Under the pieces are notes generated by a model that was given only the letters and a program-made list of their open reading frames with translations, had not been told where the DNA came from and ran no database searches. DNA of 64,000 nt from the NCBI GenBank assembly GCA_013407085.1, contig JACCGJ010001700.1, positions 1 through 64,000 on the forward strand, read 5' to 3'. This document shows, one piece after another, positions 12,166 through 22,394 of this stretch. Origin of the DNA: Atriophallophorus winterbourni. Taxonomy: Eukaryota; Platyhelminthes; Trematoda; Plagiorchiida; Microphallidae. Within the stretch, counting starts at the first letter, position 1. The number at the start of each line of letters is the position of its first letter. The translations under genes and the position numbers were made by a program.

Positions 12166-12640
12166 CTCAGAACACAAAATTGGTTGGCTTCTCCAGGTTT
12201 TTTGTCTCAGGTGAATTTTATTGACTTGGTAGCGAAGTCATTTCAGAAACAATGGTGGTCCTGCATTTTATGTCGTATACAGCCCGAATACGAATTTCAG
12301 GCATTACAACGATATATGTGCACCTTATACCATTGGTCACCGACAAATAATTTCCATTTTACTCTTACTTCGGAAATACCTGCACCACACATATCATATT
12401 GGCGTCCATAAACTCGTCTGGCTGACAAGAGAAAATGAACTTCGTTTTTTGGGTGTCGCGTATCCACAGGGTGATATAACATGACCGCAATTTGTAAAAA
12501 CAAATCTGCTGTTACTTTTGTGTAACAAAAAGGATAATTCAATAGAATTCATCTTGTTGTTCATCAAGTATTTTGAATTTTTGTCGCTGGCCTCCTTAGT
12601 TTGATGTTGACAAATGATGTAGATCACAATCGCATATTTT
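12166..12640. other. No recognisable feature
   Basis: Short overlapping frames exist on both strands but none shows a motif, and I see no repeat match within the window. Confidence 0.45.
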
Positions 12641-12644
12641 ATCA

Positions 12645-13165
12645 TGCCACACAGCTTTTCGAATGACTAAACACTTTGATTCGGGAAGAAAGATCTATCC
12701 CGCCTCACTCGCAACGATAAGCAGTACTCGGTAGTTCGGCCTCAATAGCACGCCAACTGGCAAATGCTATATCGGCACCTCCTCCGTTGGCGGACGACGC
12801 TTTACACATTACCTCCAATGTGGGCGGTCAATTGCAAGTTCTCAACTCACGGGGCAAACGCCAAGAGCTTACCTTCCGCTATTGCAAACGCCTTTGCAGC
12901 GCAAGTGCGGTCTGTCCAATGTCCATCTTCCTGATTTCAGCTCTCCATATAGTAGGTCTTTCGGACTACGATCATTATCCATTCAGTAGACGCGACGAAG
13001 CCAAGTCCAACAGTAATAATTGGAGGCTATACAATCCCTTTAACAAAGGTTTTGGACTTGTTCGTGCTGATTGTTAGTCCGAAGTATTTGTATGAAGAAG
13101 AAAATCAGTCCATTAATGACTGCAGGTGTTCTTGGGCTAGAGAAATAAAGGGGGCATCGTCTGTA
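12645..13165 (-). mobile_element. RTE-clade LINE, decayed C-terminal region
   Basis: Plus-strand words 'gtcggactacgatcatta', 'gcaaacgcctttgcagcgcaa' and 'gtgcggtctgtcc' match the minus-strand RTE copies at 29505-30340 and 39890-40330. On the minus strand they encode remnants of the GRPHLRCKDVCK-type block. It is heavily mutated. Confidence 0.65.
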
Positions 13166-13179
13166 AAAAGCACGTCACG

Positions 13180-13262
13180 GATTTAAAGTAATTCAAAGTT
13201 TTAATGGTTCCAAAAGCAAATAATTTACAGTAACCATGATTAAAAATATAGGAAATGAATAA
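13180..13262 (-). mobile_element. CR1-like LINE, bare 3' terminus
   Basis: 'ttaaagtaattcaaagttttaatggt' followed by 'aaaagcaaataatttacagtaaccatg' is the reverse complement of the terminal ~70 bp of the 13.5-18.6-kb CR1 subfamily (compare 18520-18590). No coding part remains. Confidence 0.7.
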
Positions 13263-13309
13263 AAACAACACAAATGAGTTATCAAAAAAAATCACAATAT
13301 CAACTGCTC

Positions 13310-13470
13310 ACACGCTACTGTGCGGACGTATTTTTCGTCGCTCTGACAATTTTGATCATATCTTCGTTGCATCTGTACGGATGTATACCATTTAAAGAAT
13401 TCCGAGTATCACTCAACGATATCTATCGGATTTCATACTTTTCGATCGTGCAAGTCAACCTATAGCAAAG
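13310..13470. repeat. Diverged relative of the 54.8/59.9-kb duplicated segment
   Basis: 'tgtgcggacgtatttttcgtcgctctgac', 'gatcatatcttcg', 'cggatgtataccattt' and 'tagcaaagttacc' line up in order with 54740-54900. It is an older third copy of the left part of that segment, located directly 5' of a CR1 element. Confidence 0.55.
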
Positions 13471-14024
13471 TTACCAGTTTGACATGAAAAGAACATTTTG
13501 TTCACGCGCACAAAGTTTTTCCCAGCATCAGCTATCCTACGGATTTTGCAATCACTGCAAAGACCACATTGAACTACAAATTTCGATACCTTATTTCGTG
13601 TTCTATCTTCTTTGGTTCACGAATTATCGCGGATTAACTGTTCAATGCCGTCATCTCGCCAACGAACACTGTCAAATCACTCAACGAACAAAACACCCGT
13701 TATCGATCAACCGACAAGCCCTATGCAACCCACAAACATGTGCGAGCGTGTCACGAGATCCACTGCCCGGACCGCGAAAAATATCGATCCAGCTCTGACC
13801 GTGGGAAGTATTCATGCGACGGCGACACTGAATCGTGGTGACCTCTGCATCACGTGTTTAAATCCGGTAAGCGTTGATACTGTTTTAGTTAAATGTGCTT
13901 TCTGCGGGTTTCACCAACACGTGTCATGTGACGAGACTTTAACTGATGAGTGTGTAAGGCTACTGAACGATAATGACTATCCATCTAACAAAATATTCAT
14001 TTGCATGCTTTTCCGTCATTCACA

Positions 14025-14066
14025 CCCCACGACCGGTTTCGTGCTGTTTGCACTCATCAGGTAGGG
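14025..14066 (-). ncRNA. Type I hammerhead ribozyme (left arm copy)
   Basis: On the minus strand: stem I 5' strand CCCTAC (14066-14061), core CTGATGA (14060-14054), stem II GTGC/GCAC with loop AAACA, core GAAA (14040-14037), self-complementary stem III ACCGGT, cleavage position after GTC, then stem I 3' strand GTGGGG (14030-14025). All core nucleotides are canonical. It is identical in core and stems to the copy at 14317-14358. Confidence 0.88.
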
Positions 14067-14254
14067 ACAGTAAGATCAGGATCCGCATGCGCTTGAAACA
14101 GTGGAAGAATGGTAAACAAGGAGCGCTTGTATGCCACTGTTGGATAAGGCTGTTACGACCAACCTGTTCAATCACGTGTCCAAACACATGTATAATGGGG
14201 TTAAGCCCATAACCATGAACCAAAATGCGCATGTGCATGCATTTCCGTCACACA

Positions 14255-14291
14255 CCCCACGACCGGTTTCGTGCTGTTTTGCCCTCATCAG
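14255..14291 (-). ncRNA. Partial hammerhead ribozyme lacking one stem I strand
   Basis: CTGATGA, a GGGC-AAAACA-GCAC stem II (with mismatches at its end), GAAA, ACCGGTC and GTGGGG are present on the minus strand. The sequence 5' of CTGATGA is 'gcatgcgc', so the CCCTAC partner is missing. It is probably truncated by the rearrangement that made the inverted repeat, and I expect it to be inactive. Confidence 0.75.
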
Positions 14292-14316
14292 CGCATGCGG
14301 ATCCTGATCTTACTGT

Positions 14317-14358
14317 CCCTACCTGATGAGTGCAAACAGCACGAAACCGGTCGTGGGG
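14317..14358 (+). ncRNA. Type I hammerhead ribozyme (right arm copy)
   Basis: CCCTAC (14317-14322) pairs with GTGGGG (14353-14358) through one T-G wobble as stem I. CTGATGA is 14323-14329. Stem II is GTGC/GCAC (14330-14333, 14339-14342) with loop AAACA. GAAA is 14343-14346. Stem III is the palindrome ACCGGT (14346-14351), followed by the cleavage-site C at 14352. Very short palindromic stem III is typical of metazoan and retroelement hammerheads, which can work as dimers. Predicted cleavage-competent. Confidence 0.9.
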
Positions 14359-15577
14359 TGTGAATGACGGAAAAGCATGCAAATGAATATTTTGTTTCAT
14401 GGTTATGGGTTTAACCCCATTTAACATGTGTTTGGACACATGCTTTGAATAGGTTGGTCGTACCAGCCTTATCTAACAGTGGCATACAAGCGCTCCTTGT
14501 TGACTATCCATCTGTTTGTTATTTCTGTCATGCCTGTAGAAATTCAAATATAAATGGTCATCGCAAGATTATACGTTCATCTGTTGGAAAAGTGTCTAAT
14601 ACAATAGAGAGTAGACTGTCGCAACTGGAAGAGGAGCTTGCACGAGTGAAAAATGCTGTAGAGCCATTAATCAAGCCTAAACCATGTAAACTGAACAAAC
14701 GAATACGCTCAACTTTACCACCACCAAACCAATCTCTGGAAAAGGTTGAATTGTTGCAGCACAGCACCCAGCAGAGTGTTAAAAACGTCTTAAAGCCGAA
14801 ACCGTTCACATCGAAGGCCCCATTAGCGAAAGTTGCCTCGAAAGGAATTTCTCTTAGTGTTATCTGCACCAACGTGCCAGAGTCGACTGAGACGTTATTT
14901 TCGAATAGACATCAGAATGATTTGACTGAATGGTTGAAACTGTGCACTCGCATGAATCTCAAAGCGATCCACCCGGTTTCGTTGATTCGCTTGAGTCGTC
15001 CTCCCAAAGCGCTACACCAAGATAAGCCGCGGTTGCTCAAGGTAGTAGTGCAAAATGAGAAGGATTTAGAAGATGTACTTCTGTCGACATACTTGCTACG
15101 AGACGGCATGGAAAATACATCTCGTGTATTTGTTGATGTGCCCTGGTCGGAACGGGCAAAATCGCCACCGGAAGGTAACCAAAATAAAGCAAACGATCGC
15201 AACAAGCGCACCCTTATTCTCTTAAATGTCCCAGAAGATGCCACCGGTTCAGATACAAAGTGTAAATCCAACCACGACCTACAACAGTGGAGATTTATCA
15301 GTAATGCTATCCAAACCACCAATGTAACGGTTATCGATACGTTCCGAATCCCGAAGTCATCGAATTACGAAGGTAATGGTCCACGACCCCTTAAACTGAC
15401 ACTTTTGACCACCACTATGGTGAACACCGTGCTTAACAACTGGAAACAGTATCGATACAAAGTTCCACGAGAGATCAAAATTATCAGTAAACACCTGAAA
15501 ACCTGCTCTATCGTGGAAGTTGCCGGACCCGTTGGTACTGAGCACAGTGATGCCGGGACTCCTGCTCCAAAAAACGG

Positions 15578-16910
15578 ATGTCGACCGACTCTATCGGAGT
15601 CGGTGATGTAATATACCCATTAACACGAGGCCCACCATCTTTGACACGTACTCAACTTACCTGCTCAAATACTCATCATCCAACACTTTTATCAAGATCT
15701 ACCATCAAATGTTTATACACCAACGCACAATGCTTGATAAATAAGTTACCCGAACTAATCGAGCTTCGTCAAAAATATTCACCACTCCTGATAGCCGTAA
15801 CGGAAACTTGGTTCAATCAGCAATTAGTTGAGGAGGAAATTTCCATTCCAAACATGTTTCTTTTTCATCGTACTCGAATGGATCGTAGAGGAGGAGGTGT
15901 TGCTATTTACTATGATCAACACCTCACGTTCAGAGAAATCACGGATAATGATTTGATACTGTAAGATACACTTTGTTCACTTGAATTAGCAACAGGTGAA
16001 AACTGTGTTGTTGGTTTGATTTACCGACCACCGTCAGCAGACGAAGCATACAATGCTAGTTTAATTGAGAAAACTCAGCTGGTTGTTTCCAGATATCAAA
16101 ACAACGTCCTGATCATGGGTGACTTTAATCTCTCGAATTTACTAAAAAGCGAGATTCCACCGGTGAACTCTCTTGATCATCTATTCTACAAAATGTTCAA
16201 CGAACTTCCTTTATTCAACCACATCTCAAGCAGCACTCGCTTCAGAGGCACAAACACACCGTCCATTCTCGATCTTGTTTTGACTAGCGAGGAAAATGTC
16301 ATCGAGGATATCCGCTATGAAGCACCTCTTGGAAAGAGTGATCATGTAGTCATTGTTTTCGACTATATATCTGAAGCGAAAAGAGCAAGTGATGCTCAGA
16401 AGTTGATAAGAAAATCGATACGGTTGCATTATCAATGTCTCTTCAAGAAGTCACCGACTGGGCACCGATTAGCACTGATGTCCAACAATGCTGGTCATCG
16501 ATACTTCAGAAAATCAACCAAAAAATAGAACTCCACTCAAAATATGTTTCAAAACAACTCAAAAAAGGATTCAAATTCGTGATCCGGAGTCGAACACGGA
16601 AATGGATAAAGGTAAGAAACTGTGCGTGGAGAATCCACGTACTGCATTCAACACCTGAATCTTGGGAATCTTACCGTTTGTTGAGAAACAAAGTTACTAA
16701 ACTTGTCCAGGAGGATAAAGAAAAGTATCAAATGAATCTGATGGATAAAATTGAACGAAATCCAAAGCTCCTCTTCAAGATCGTGAACAGAAAGGCCAGG
16801 GTAAAGCCAGGTGTTTCCGTTTTACTTACTACGACTGGAACTACATCCACAGCTCTCGAAGCCGCAAACGAACTCGCTCAATTTTACTCTTGAGTGTTCT
16901 ACCCTAACGA
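15578..16910 (+). pseudogene. CR1-like ORF2, endonuclease and linker
   Basis: ORF2 starts at ATG 15578, inside the end of ORF1. The APE-type endonuclease motifs run in order: KCLYTNAQCLINK, TETWFNQ, RRGGGVAIYYD, VVGLIYRPPS, LIMGDFNLS, ILDLVLTSEE and GKSDHVVIVFDY. An in-frame stop near 15963 and a frameshift near 16430 break it. The basic linker (SRTRKWIKVRNCAWR) is readable in 16435-16893. This enzyme nicks target DNA to prime reverse transcription. Confidence 0.88.
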
Positions 16911-16999
16911 GCGCGAATCCTACGATATACCTTGTTCAGATCGCAGAATACAATACACGAAATTGTTGTGAAACCCTAGAGTGTCCTGGTAAAGTTACG

Positions 17000-18465
17000 C
17001 GGGTTAAATACAAAAAAATCCCCGGGTGCTGATGAAATAACACCATTCATCCTAAAGCAATGCGCCCATGCTCTATTCTCACCACTCTCTGACACTTTCA
17101 ACCTGTCCTTGAGTTGTAGCACGGTCGCTAATGACTGAAAATATGAACTAATCACTCCGATATAAAAAGGAGGGAACCGATCTGATTTGTCTAACTACAG
17201 ACCAGTCACGTTGTTGCCAGTGGTCTCTAAAGTTCTCGAACGACTTGTGGCTGACGAACTTATCAAACAATGGAACAAAATAAGCTTCTTTCCATCGCAC
17301 AGCACGGATTCAGGACAAGACACTCCTGTCTCACCAATCTTCTCATAACTATTGATAATTGGACTCGAGCCGTGGACGATGGATGCCCTATCCATGCTTG
17401 TTACTTGGACATGTCTAAAGCTTTTGACCGTGTTAACCACAGCATACTGCTGCAAAAATTGGAGCAGCTCGGGGTGTGCGGCAGACTATTGGCATGGATA
17501 AAGGATTACTTGACTGGTAGAGTTCTAAGGGTTAGAGTTGATGAGGCACTATCCAGCCCAGTAGAAGTTACAAGTGGCGTACCTCAAGGCTCAGTCTTGG
17601 GGCCAATACTCTTTCTGGTGTACGCGAATGATATACCCGAAATCATACGCAGCAAAATCATTTTATTTGCGGATGACATCAAAGTCTGTACTAGCATACG
17701 CAAAAAAAGATTTCGAAGCACTTCATAATTGGTCCTTGCGGAACTGCTTATCATTCAACATCCAAAAATGTAAAATGTTGAACGTTGGTAAATCATTCGA
17801 ATTCACATACTCTCTGGGATCTCAGCAACTTTCATGGGTTACTGAAGAGAAAGACCTGGGCGTGTGGATTAGCAGTAACCTGAAGTCTTCACGGCACTGT
17901 TCTGTTGTATACAAAAAGTCCTGCCAAATCTTAGCATTGCTCAGAAGGATCTTTGGTCGTTTCTCAAAGCAGATACTCCCACGTATAATTAACACCTATA
18001 TCAGACCAACAATGGAGTATGCTGTTCAAGCATGGTCCCCATGGTTACAAAAGGACATGACCTTGCTGCAACGCGTATACCACCGCGCTACAAAACTGGT
18101 GACCGGCTATACAACAGGCCATACGAGGAGCGGATGCAACGCTAAACCTCTTTGACTTTTCGTACCGTCGTCTCAGGGGTGACTTGATCCTGCTTTTCAA
18201 TATTCTGCATACAGTGGATCACCCACTCGAACACCTGTTTCATCGGCAAGAAGCACGTGGTAGCAGATCTCATGGATACAAGTTAATTATTCCACACTCC
18301 AGATCAAATTGTCGAAAGGTTTTTCTTTGCTGTCAGAGTCTGTTTTCTATGGAACTCCCTGCCCCCACAAATCATTTGCGCAACAAGCCTGAACATGTTC
18401 AAGGCTGAACTTGACAAGTATATGTTGACTAAACCCAACCTTGCACCTGAATACACGTGCTGACT
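17000..18465 (+). pseudogene. CR1-like ORF2, reverse transcriptase
   Basis: Frames in order are: SPGADEITPFILKQC (about 17025), SNYRPVTLLPVVSKVLE (about 17190), HGFRTRHSCLTNLL, MSKAFDRVNHS, SGVPQGSVLGPILFLVYAND, and the catalytic box LFADDIKV near 17670. A frameshift at about 17700 moves to the next frame (LHNWSLRN, KDLGVWISSN, RRIFGRFSKQ, YIRPTMEYAVQAWSPWL). A second at about 18120 leads to the C-terminal block ending APEYTC. All catalytic motifs are visible but they are in three frames. Confidence 0.88.
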
Positions 18466-18590
18466 TTCCATATGTATAAAACATTTGTGTTGTTTTTATG
18501 AATTCCCTATATTTTTAATTTGTGGTTACTGTAAAGTATTTGCTTTTTGGACCATTAAAACTTTGAATTACTTTGAATTACTTTGAATAT

Positions 18591-19000
18591 GGAAAGTCAG
18601 CTTGTGTATTCAGGTGCGAGGTTAGATTTGGTCAACATATACTTGTCAAGTTTAGACTTGAACATGTTCAGTCTTGATGCACAAATGATATGTGGGGGCA
18701 GAGAGTTCCATATAAAACAAACTCGGAAAGCAAGGAAGAACCTTCGGCAATTTGATCTAGATTGTGGAGTAATAAACGTGTATCCCTGCGATCTGCTACC
18801 ACGTGATTCATGCCGATGAAACAAGTGTTCAAGTGGGTGATCCACTGTAGGCAGAATGTTGAACAGCAGGATCAGGGTCAACCTTAACTTGACGGTACGA
18901 AAAGTCAAACAGGTTTTGAGTTCAAATCATCTCCTCGTATTGCCTGTTATATAGTCCAGTCACCAGTTTTACAGCGCGGTGGTATATGCGTTGCAGGCAC
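18591..19000 (-). mobile_element. CR1-like LINE, 5'-truncated, tail-to-tail with upstream copy
   Basis: Minus-strand 18908-18597 encodes the same C-terminal block as 18180-18465 (ILLFNILPTVDHPLEHLFHR, NMFKSKLDKYMLTKSN). With the preceding element it forms an inverted repeat of about 300-400 bp around 18590. Weak similarity extends to about 19000 ('cagttttacagcgcggtggtatatgcgttgcag'). Confidence 0.82.
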
Positions 19001-19199
19001 TTGCCGTGCCTAGGTTTGTGGCCTCAACCGGTTCAGGTTCACTACGCGTGCATAGGTAAATGCCTTTTGTTCTCCTCCTAAAATTGTGCTACTGAAGCAG
19101 AGCAAACAAAATACCGAAAACATGGGAGTTAATACACACCCTTTATTTGACATTTCGGAGAATTGCAAAGGTTTCGGATCTGAAACCGTTAAAATGGAA

Positions 19200-19440
19200 T
19201 GAGCGCTTCATGCCTGAGTGAAACGAAATAACGAGGTTGAGCAGTCTTGAGGGCAGCCTATAAGATCAAGCATTTTGAAAACACCCTCCCAATTGACGTA
19301 GACGTATGCCTTCATTAAATCAATGAAAACGGCGTATAATGTCTTGCGCTGTTCCCGACATTTTCTTGAAGTTGTCTCGGAGAGAAGATCATGTCAAAGT
19401 TTGATCTTCTCCTGCGGAACCCACATTGAAATTCGATTTG
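19200..19440 (-). mobile_element. RTE-clade LINE, reverse transcriptase fragment
   Basis: Minus-strand reading gives an IDLMKAY...VNWEGVFKML stretch, the counterpart of the RTE RT block around the first catalytic aspartate, and plus-strand 'gagaagatcatgtcaaagtttgatcttc' resembles 'gagaagattatgtcaacgtttgatcttc' at window position 30-57. It is a small decayed piece. Confidence 0.7.
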
Positions 19441-19800
19441 CTTTTGTAAATGCAGTTTTATTTTGAAGTTCGGTTTTTAAACTGGAGCATATGGAGACAC
19501 CCAAATCATTTTCTTCACTGTAATTTTCAGGACATGTGGACCTATATGGTATGTTAACTCTACTAGATTCCCAAAAATCATTAACCTACATTTGTTGAAG
19601 TTAAATTGATTTCCAGCGACCATTTGCCAACTGTGCTAAGACTTTTCTGTATTAGCAAACCGTTTTCCGGCATACGGATGAAACTCCTTATTTTTATGTC
19701 GTCCGCAAATAACGATATATTTTACAGCTAACAATTCCCGCTACTTCATTGACATAAACTAGAAAAGAATCGGACCAAAGACTGAACCTTAATAAACTTA
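19441..19800 (-). mobile_element. CR1-like LINE, reverse transcriptase fragment with FADD box
   Basis: On the minus strand the catalytic box LFADDIKI is readable near 19700, followed by a WSLEINL-type block and a degenerate KDLGV region. Many stops are present. The next kilobase, to 20800, has no readable element. Confidence 0.65.
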
Positions 19801-20800
19801 GCTATTTACTGCGATTGGTTTTGATAATGTACCCTGACAGTGCGATCTGATAATTTATCGATTGGTATTTAATGACTCCAATCGGAAGCCTAAACAACAA
19901 CCTAATGTCTAAATTTGGTTCCGGCAATCAAAAATGAGAGTAAGGAAAGAATACCTGACAACTAATCAATCAATCGCATAGAGAAAAAATGCACAAGAAT
20001 GCGACAACATATTTGAACAAATTATTTTTGTTCGGTAGGAAATATTTGAAGTAATACTATTTTGTTTATCATGTAATTGGCATTAAACATGTAACCTCAT
20101 TCTCTACATTCGGGCTCCGATTCCATGTTGATTCGAACTGCTAATTAATCCAAATTCTCACATTGTATGTACAACAATTAACATCGTGGTGTATAAGGGA
20201 TCGGGATGTGAGCACTACAATACATTAACAACGTGTTAATTTGCGATTTGTTTAAGGTCAAGATTAAGTTCAATTTTCTTTTTGGAGTATTTCCAGCATC
20301 GAATAGGTATGAAGTAATCTTAAATTAAATTGCGTTTCTGGCTGTAGTTCGACCATTCTCCATTCGACAATCTCCATTTCTCACTTAGAATCAAATGAGT
20401 CGCCCAAAAATTCAGCTTATCTTGTTTCCATCACAGTTGGAATCGAAACCACTTTAACCATTTTGAAACGCTATTCTGAGCGAAACCAGCGACACACCCT
20501 TAACGAAGAAATCCACCGTTCACAGACATACATATAAATAATGTTGTCTGAATTCTAGTAGCAGCTTTGCGTCGTGGCTACCAGGTTACACTGGCGTGCA
20601 AGTCGACGCATGTTTATCGATCGATCGGATGGCAAGCGGTATCGTGTCCTAAAACAGTGCTACCAATCCGATGCATACCTGTGGTGAACTGGTCTGTTGG
20701 CTGTCTCGTAGATGCGGTCACTGATGCACTTCGTGTACATGCTCCTGGGTGCATGGTTTTGCTCTGATTGACAGGACAACGTTATTCGGTTAAAAGTTTT
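19801..20800. other. No recognisable feature
   Basis: AT-rich sequence with no readable motifs. A short frame at 20567-20767 shows no family signature. Confidence 0.45.
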
Positions 20801-20805
20801 CGCAT

Positions 20806-22394
20806 TTGTTATTTGGCAATATTCGGTATTATACTGTGGCACTGGTTACGTCTGGACGTAACAAAGACAAAGATATTTCATCACTCATGGATCTCGTTCT
20901 GACAAACAATGAACACGACATTAATAACGTTTCTTACGAAAGTCCACGGGGACAAACTGATCGCGTCGGCATCCAGTTTGACTATCTGTTTGAAGCTGTA
21001 AGAATAAAACAGTTAGATTGATCGAAATTATGACTTTGAGTGATGCTCTTCAAAGCGCGATTAACTGCCAACCAGCAACGTACATGAGTTTTGGGTATGG
21101 CTAATATCTAATCTCAAGAATTCAATCTAAGTGAGCGTGGAATTTGTCCTCATTAAGCTTTAGAAAATCCTTGAATTTAAACTAAGAACCCGAAATCGTA
21201 AATGGTTAAAGGTTCGAAACATTGCTTGTTAACACCATTAGCAAAACCCATCATCAGAGACCTGGGAAAATTCCGTTTGCTGCGGAACAAATTAAAACAA
21301 TTTGTCATCCAAGACAAGCTGTACTTCCAAGAAGAGATATCACGCATAATGGAGCTCAAACCCAAAATATTTTATCGTATAGGTTACCGATCCAGTTAAG
21401 GTGAAACCAGGAGTTGCGTCCGTGAACACGTCAGTTGCGCCAACAACAACTGCATCAGAAATCGCTGATGCTTTGTCCAAGTTATATTCAATTGCAATTT
21501 ACATCCCAATTCGAATCATTTCAACCACGGTTGACATTGGTGAAATAAATGTCACGTCGAAACGCGTCCTTCAAACATTATTTGATCTAAAATCCGAAAG
21601 GTCTCCTTGGGCCGACGGAATGACTCCGCTAATATTGAAGCAATGTGCGAGTTTGCCACACAAACCAATCTCATACCTCTTCAAACAAACACTGGCAGAT
21701 TGGAAACGCGGAATAATTTCTCCTATTTATATAGGTGGAAATCGCTCCGATGTTTCTAATTACCGACCCGTTACTCTGTTACCTGTGATTTCCAAATTAC
21801 TTCAGCGCCTCCTTGTTGACGGTCTAATGAAACATTTCGAAAATAATCAGTTGCTTTCGAGCAACCAGCATGGATTCAGACGAAATTATTCCTGTTTGTC
21901 CAATTTACTGATAACGCTGGATGATTGCACACAAGCGGTAGATAAAGGAAAAGCAATACACAATCGCTACTTAGATATCTCAAAAGTATTCGATCGTGTT
22001 GATCATACCCTACTACTGCAGAAGCTTGAATGACTGGGTATAACCGGAAATTTATTGAATTGGCTAGATGACTACCTAACAAATCGCACTAGCCAGGTAC
22101 GTGTTGACGCTGCATTATGAAAACCAACCGCAGTAACTAGCGGAGTTCCCCAAGGTTCAGTCCTTGGTCCGATCCTTTTCTGGTTTATGTCAATGAATGA
22201 TCGGAAATTGTTTGGTGTAACATTTCATGATTTGCGGACGACTTAAAATATGGAGTTGCATCCGTAGCCCGGATGACTGTCTACCATTACCAAATGATCT
22301 TGATACGCTTCACAATTGGTCGTTGGAGATCAAACTGCCGTTTAACTTCAAAAAATGCAGGATCGTAAATGTGGGGAATCGAGTAGATTTCACG
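20806..22394 (+). mobile_element. CR1-like LINE, endonuclease end to mid reverse transcriptase
   Basis: Blocks in order: SLMDLVLTNNEHD (endonuclease C-terminus, 20880), a decayed linker (21180-21400), then a 210-codon frame 21401-22033 with SPWADGMTPLILKQC, SNYRPVTLLPVISK, QHGFRRNYSCLSNLL and ISKVFDRVDH. After a stop: SGVPQGSVLGPILF (22140), FADDLKIW (22235-22260, next frame) and LPFNFKKC (22340). The copy stops at 22394, where the tail of a minus-strand CR1 element begins, so it was probably interrupted by that insertion. Confidence 0.85.

Larger units (their letters stand above)
13987..14500. mobile_element. 514-bp hammerhead-ribozyme inverted-repeat element with 13-bp TSD
   Basis: The 13-base direct repeat tgactatccatct flanks the element at 13974-13986 and 14501-14513. 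The inside is a large imperfect inverted repeat: a minus-oriented unit (about 13987-14225), a partial minus unit (14226-14291) and a plus unit (about 14292-14500). Each unit carries a hammerhead motif. Shared arm words are 'gtgccactgttggataaggctg'-type sequence and its complement. There is no coding capacity. Related fragments lie at 3310-3530 and 6843-6985. It is best seen as a non-autonomous retroelement of the kind associated with Penelope-like elements, mobilised in trans. That last point is inference. Confidence 0.85.
13612..15611 (+). pseudogene. CR1-like ORF1 with PHD-type finger, split by an insertion
   Basis: ORF1 of the LINE is in two segments, 13612-13986 and 14514-15611. The first carries a PHD-like cysteine/histidine pattern (CITC, CAFCGFHQHVSC). 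The second completes it (CYFCHAC) and continues with a predicted coiled coil (SQLEEELARVKNAV), a basic linker and a C-terminal region with LILLNVPED. The interruption plus one target-site copy is 527 bp. That offset is exactly what is needed to bring the two frames into register, so ORF1 was intact when it was hit. ORF1 proteins of this clade bind element RNA. The stop at 15611 overlaps the ORF2 start at 15578 by 34 bases. Confidence 0.85.
13500..18590 (+). mobile_element. CR1-like LINE, nearly full length
   Basis: A 5.1-kb unit with ORF1 (13612-15611 including a 527-bp interruption), ORF2 endonuclease (15578-16528), linker and reverse transcriptase (to 18465), and a 3' UTR that ends in a 'ctttgaatta' tandem tail at 18558-18590. 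CR1-clade LINEs typically have a zinc-finger ORF1, an APE endonuclease and short tandem repeats instead of poly(A) at the 3' end, and all are visible here. ORF2 has several frameshifts and stops, so the copy is inactive. A minus-strand 3' end of the same family abuts it tail to tail at 18591. Confidence 0.9.
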
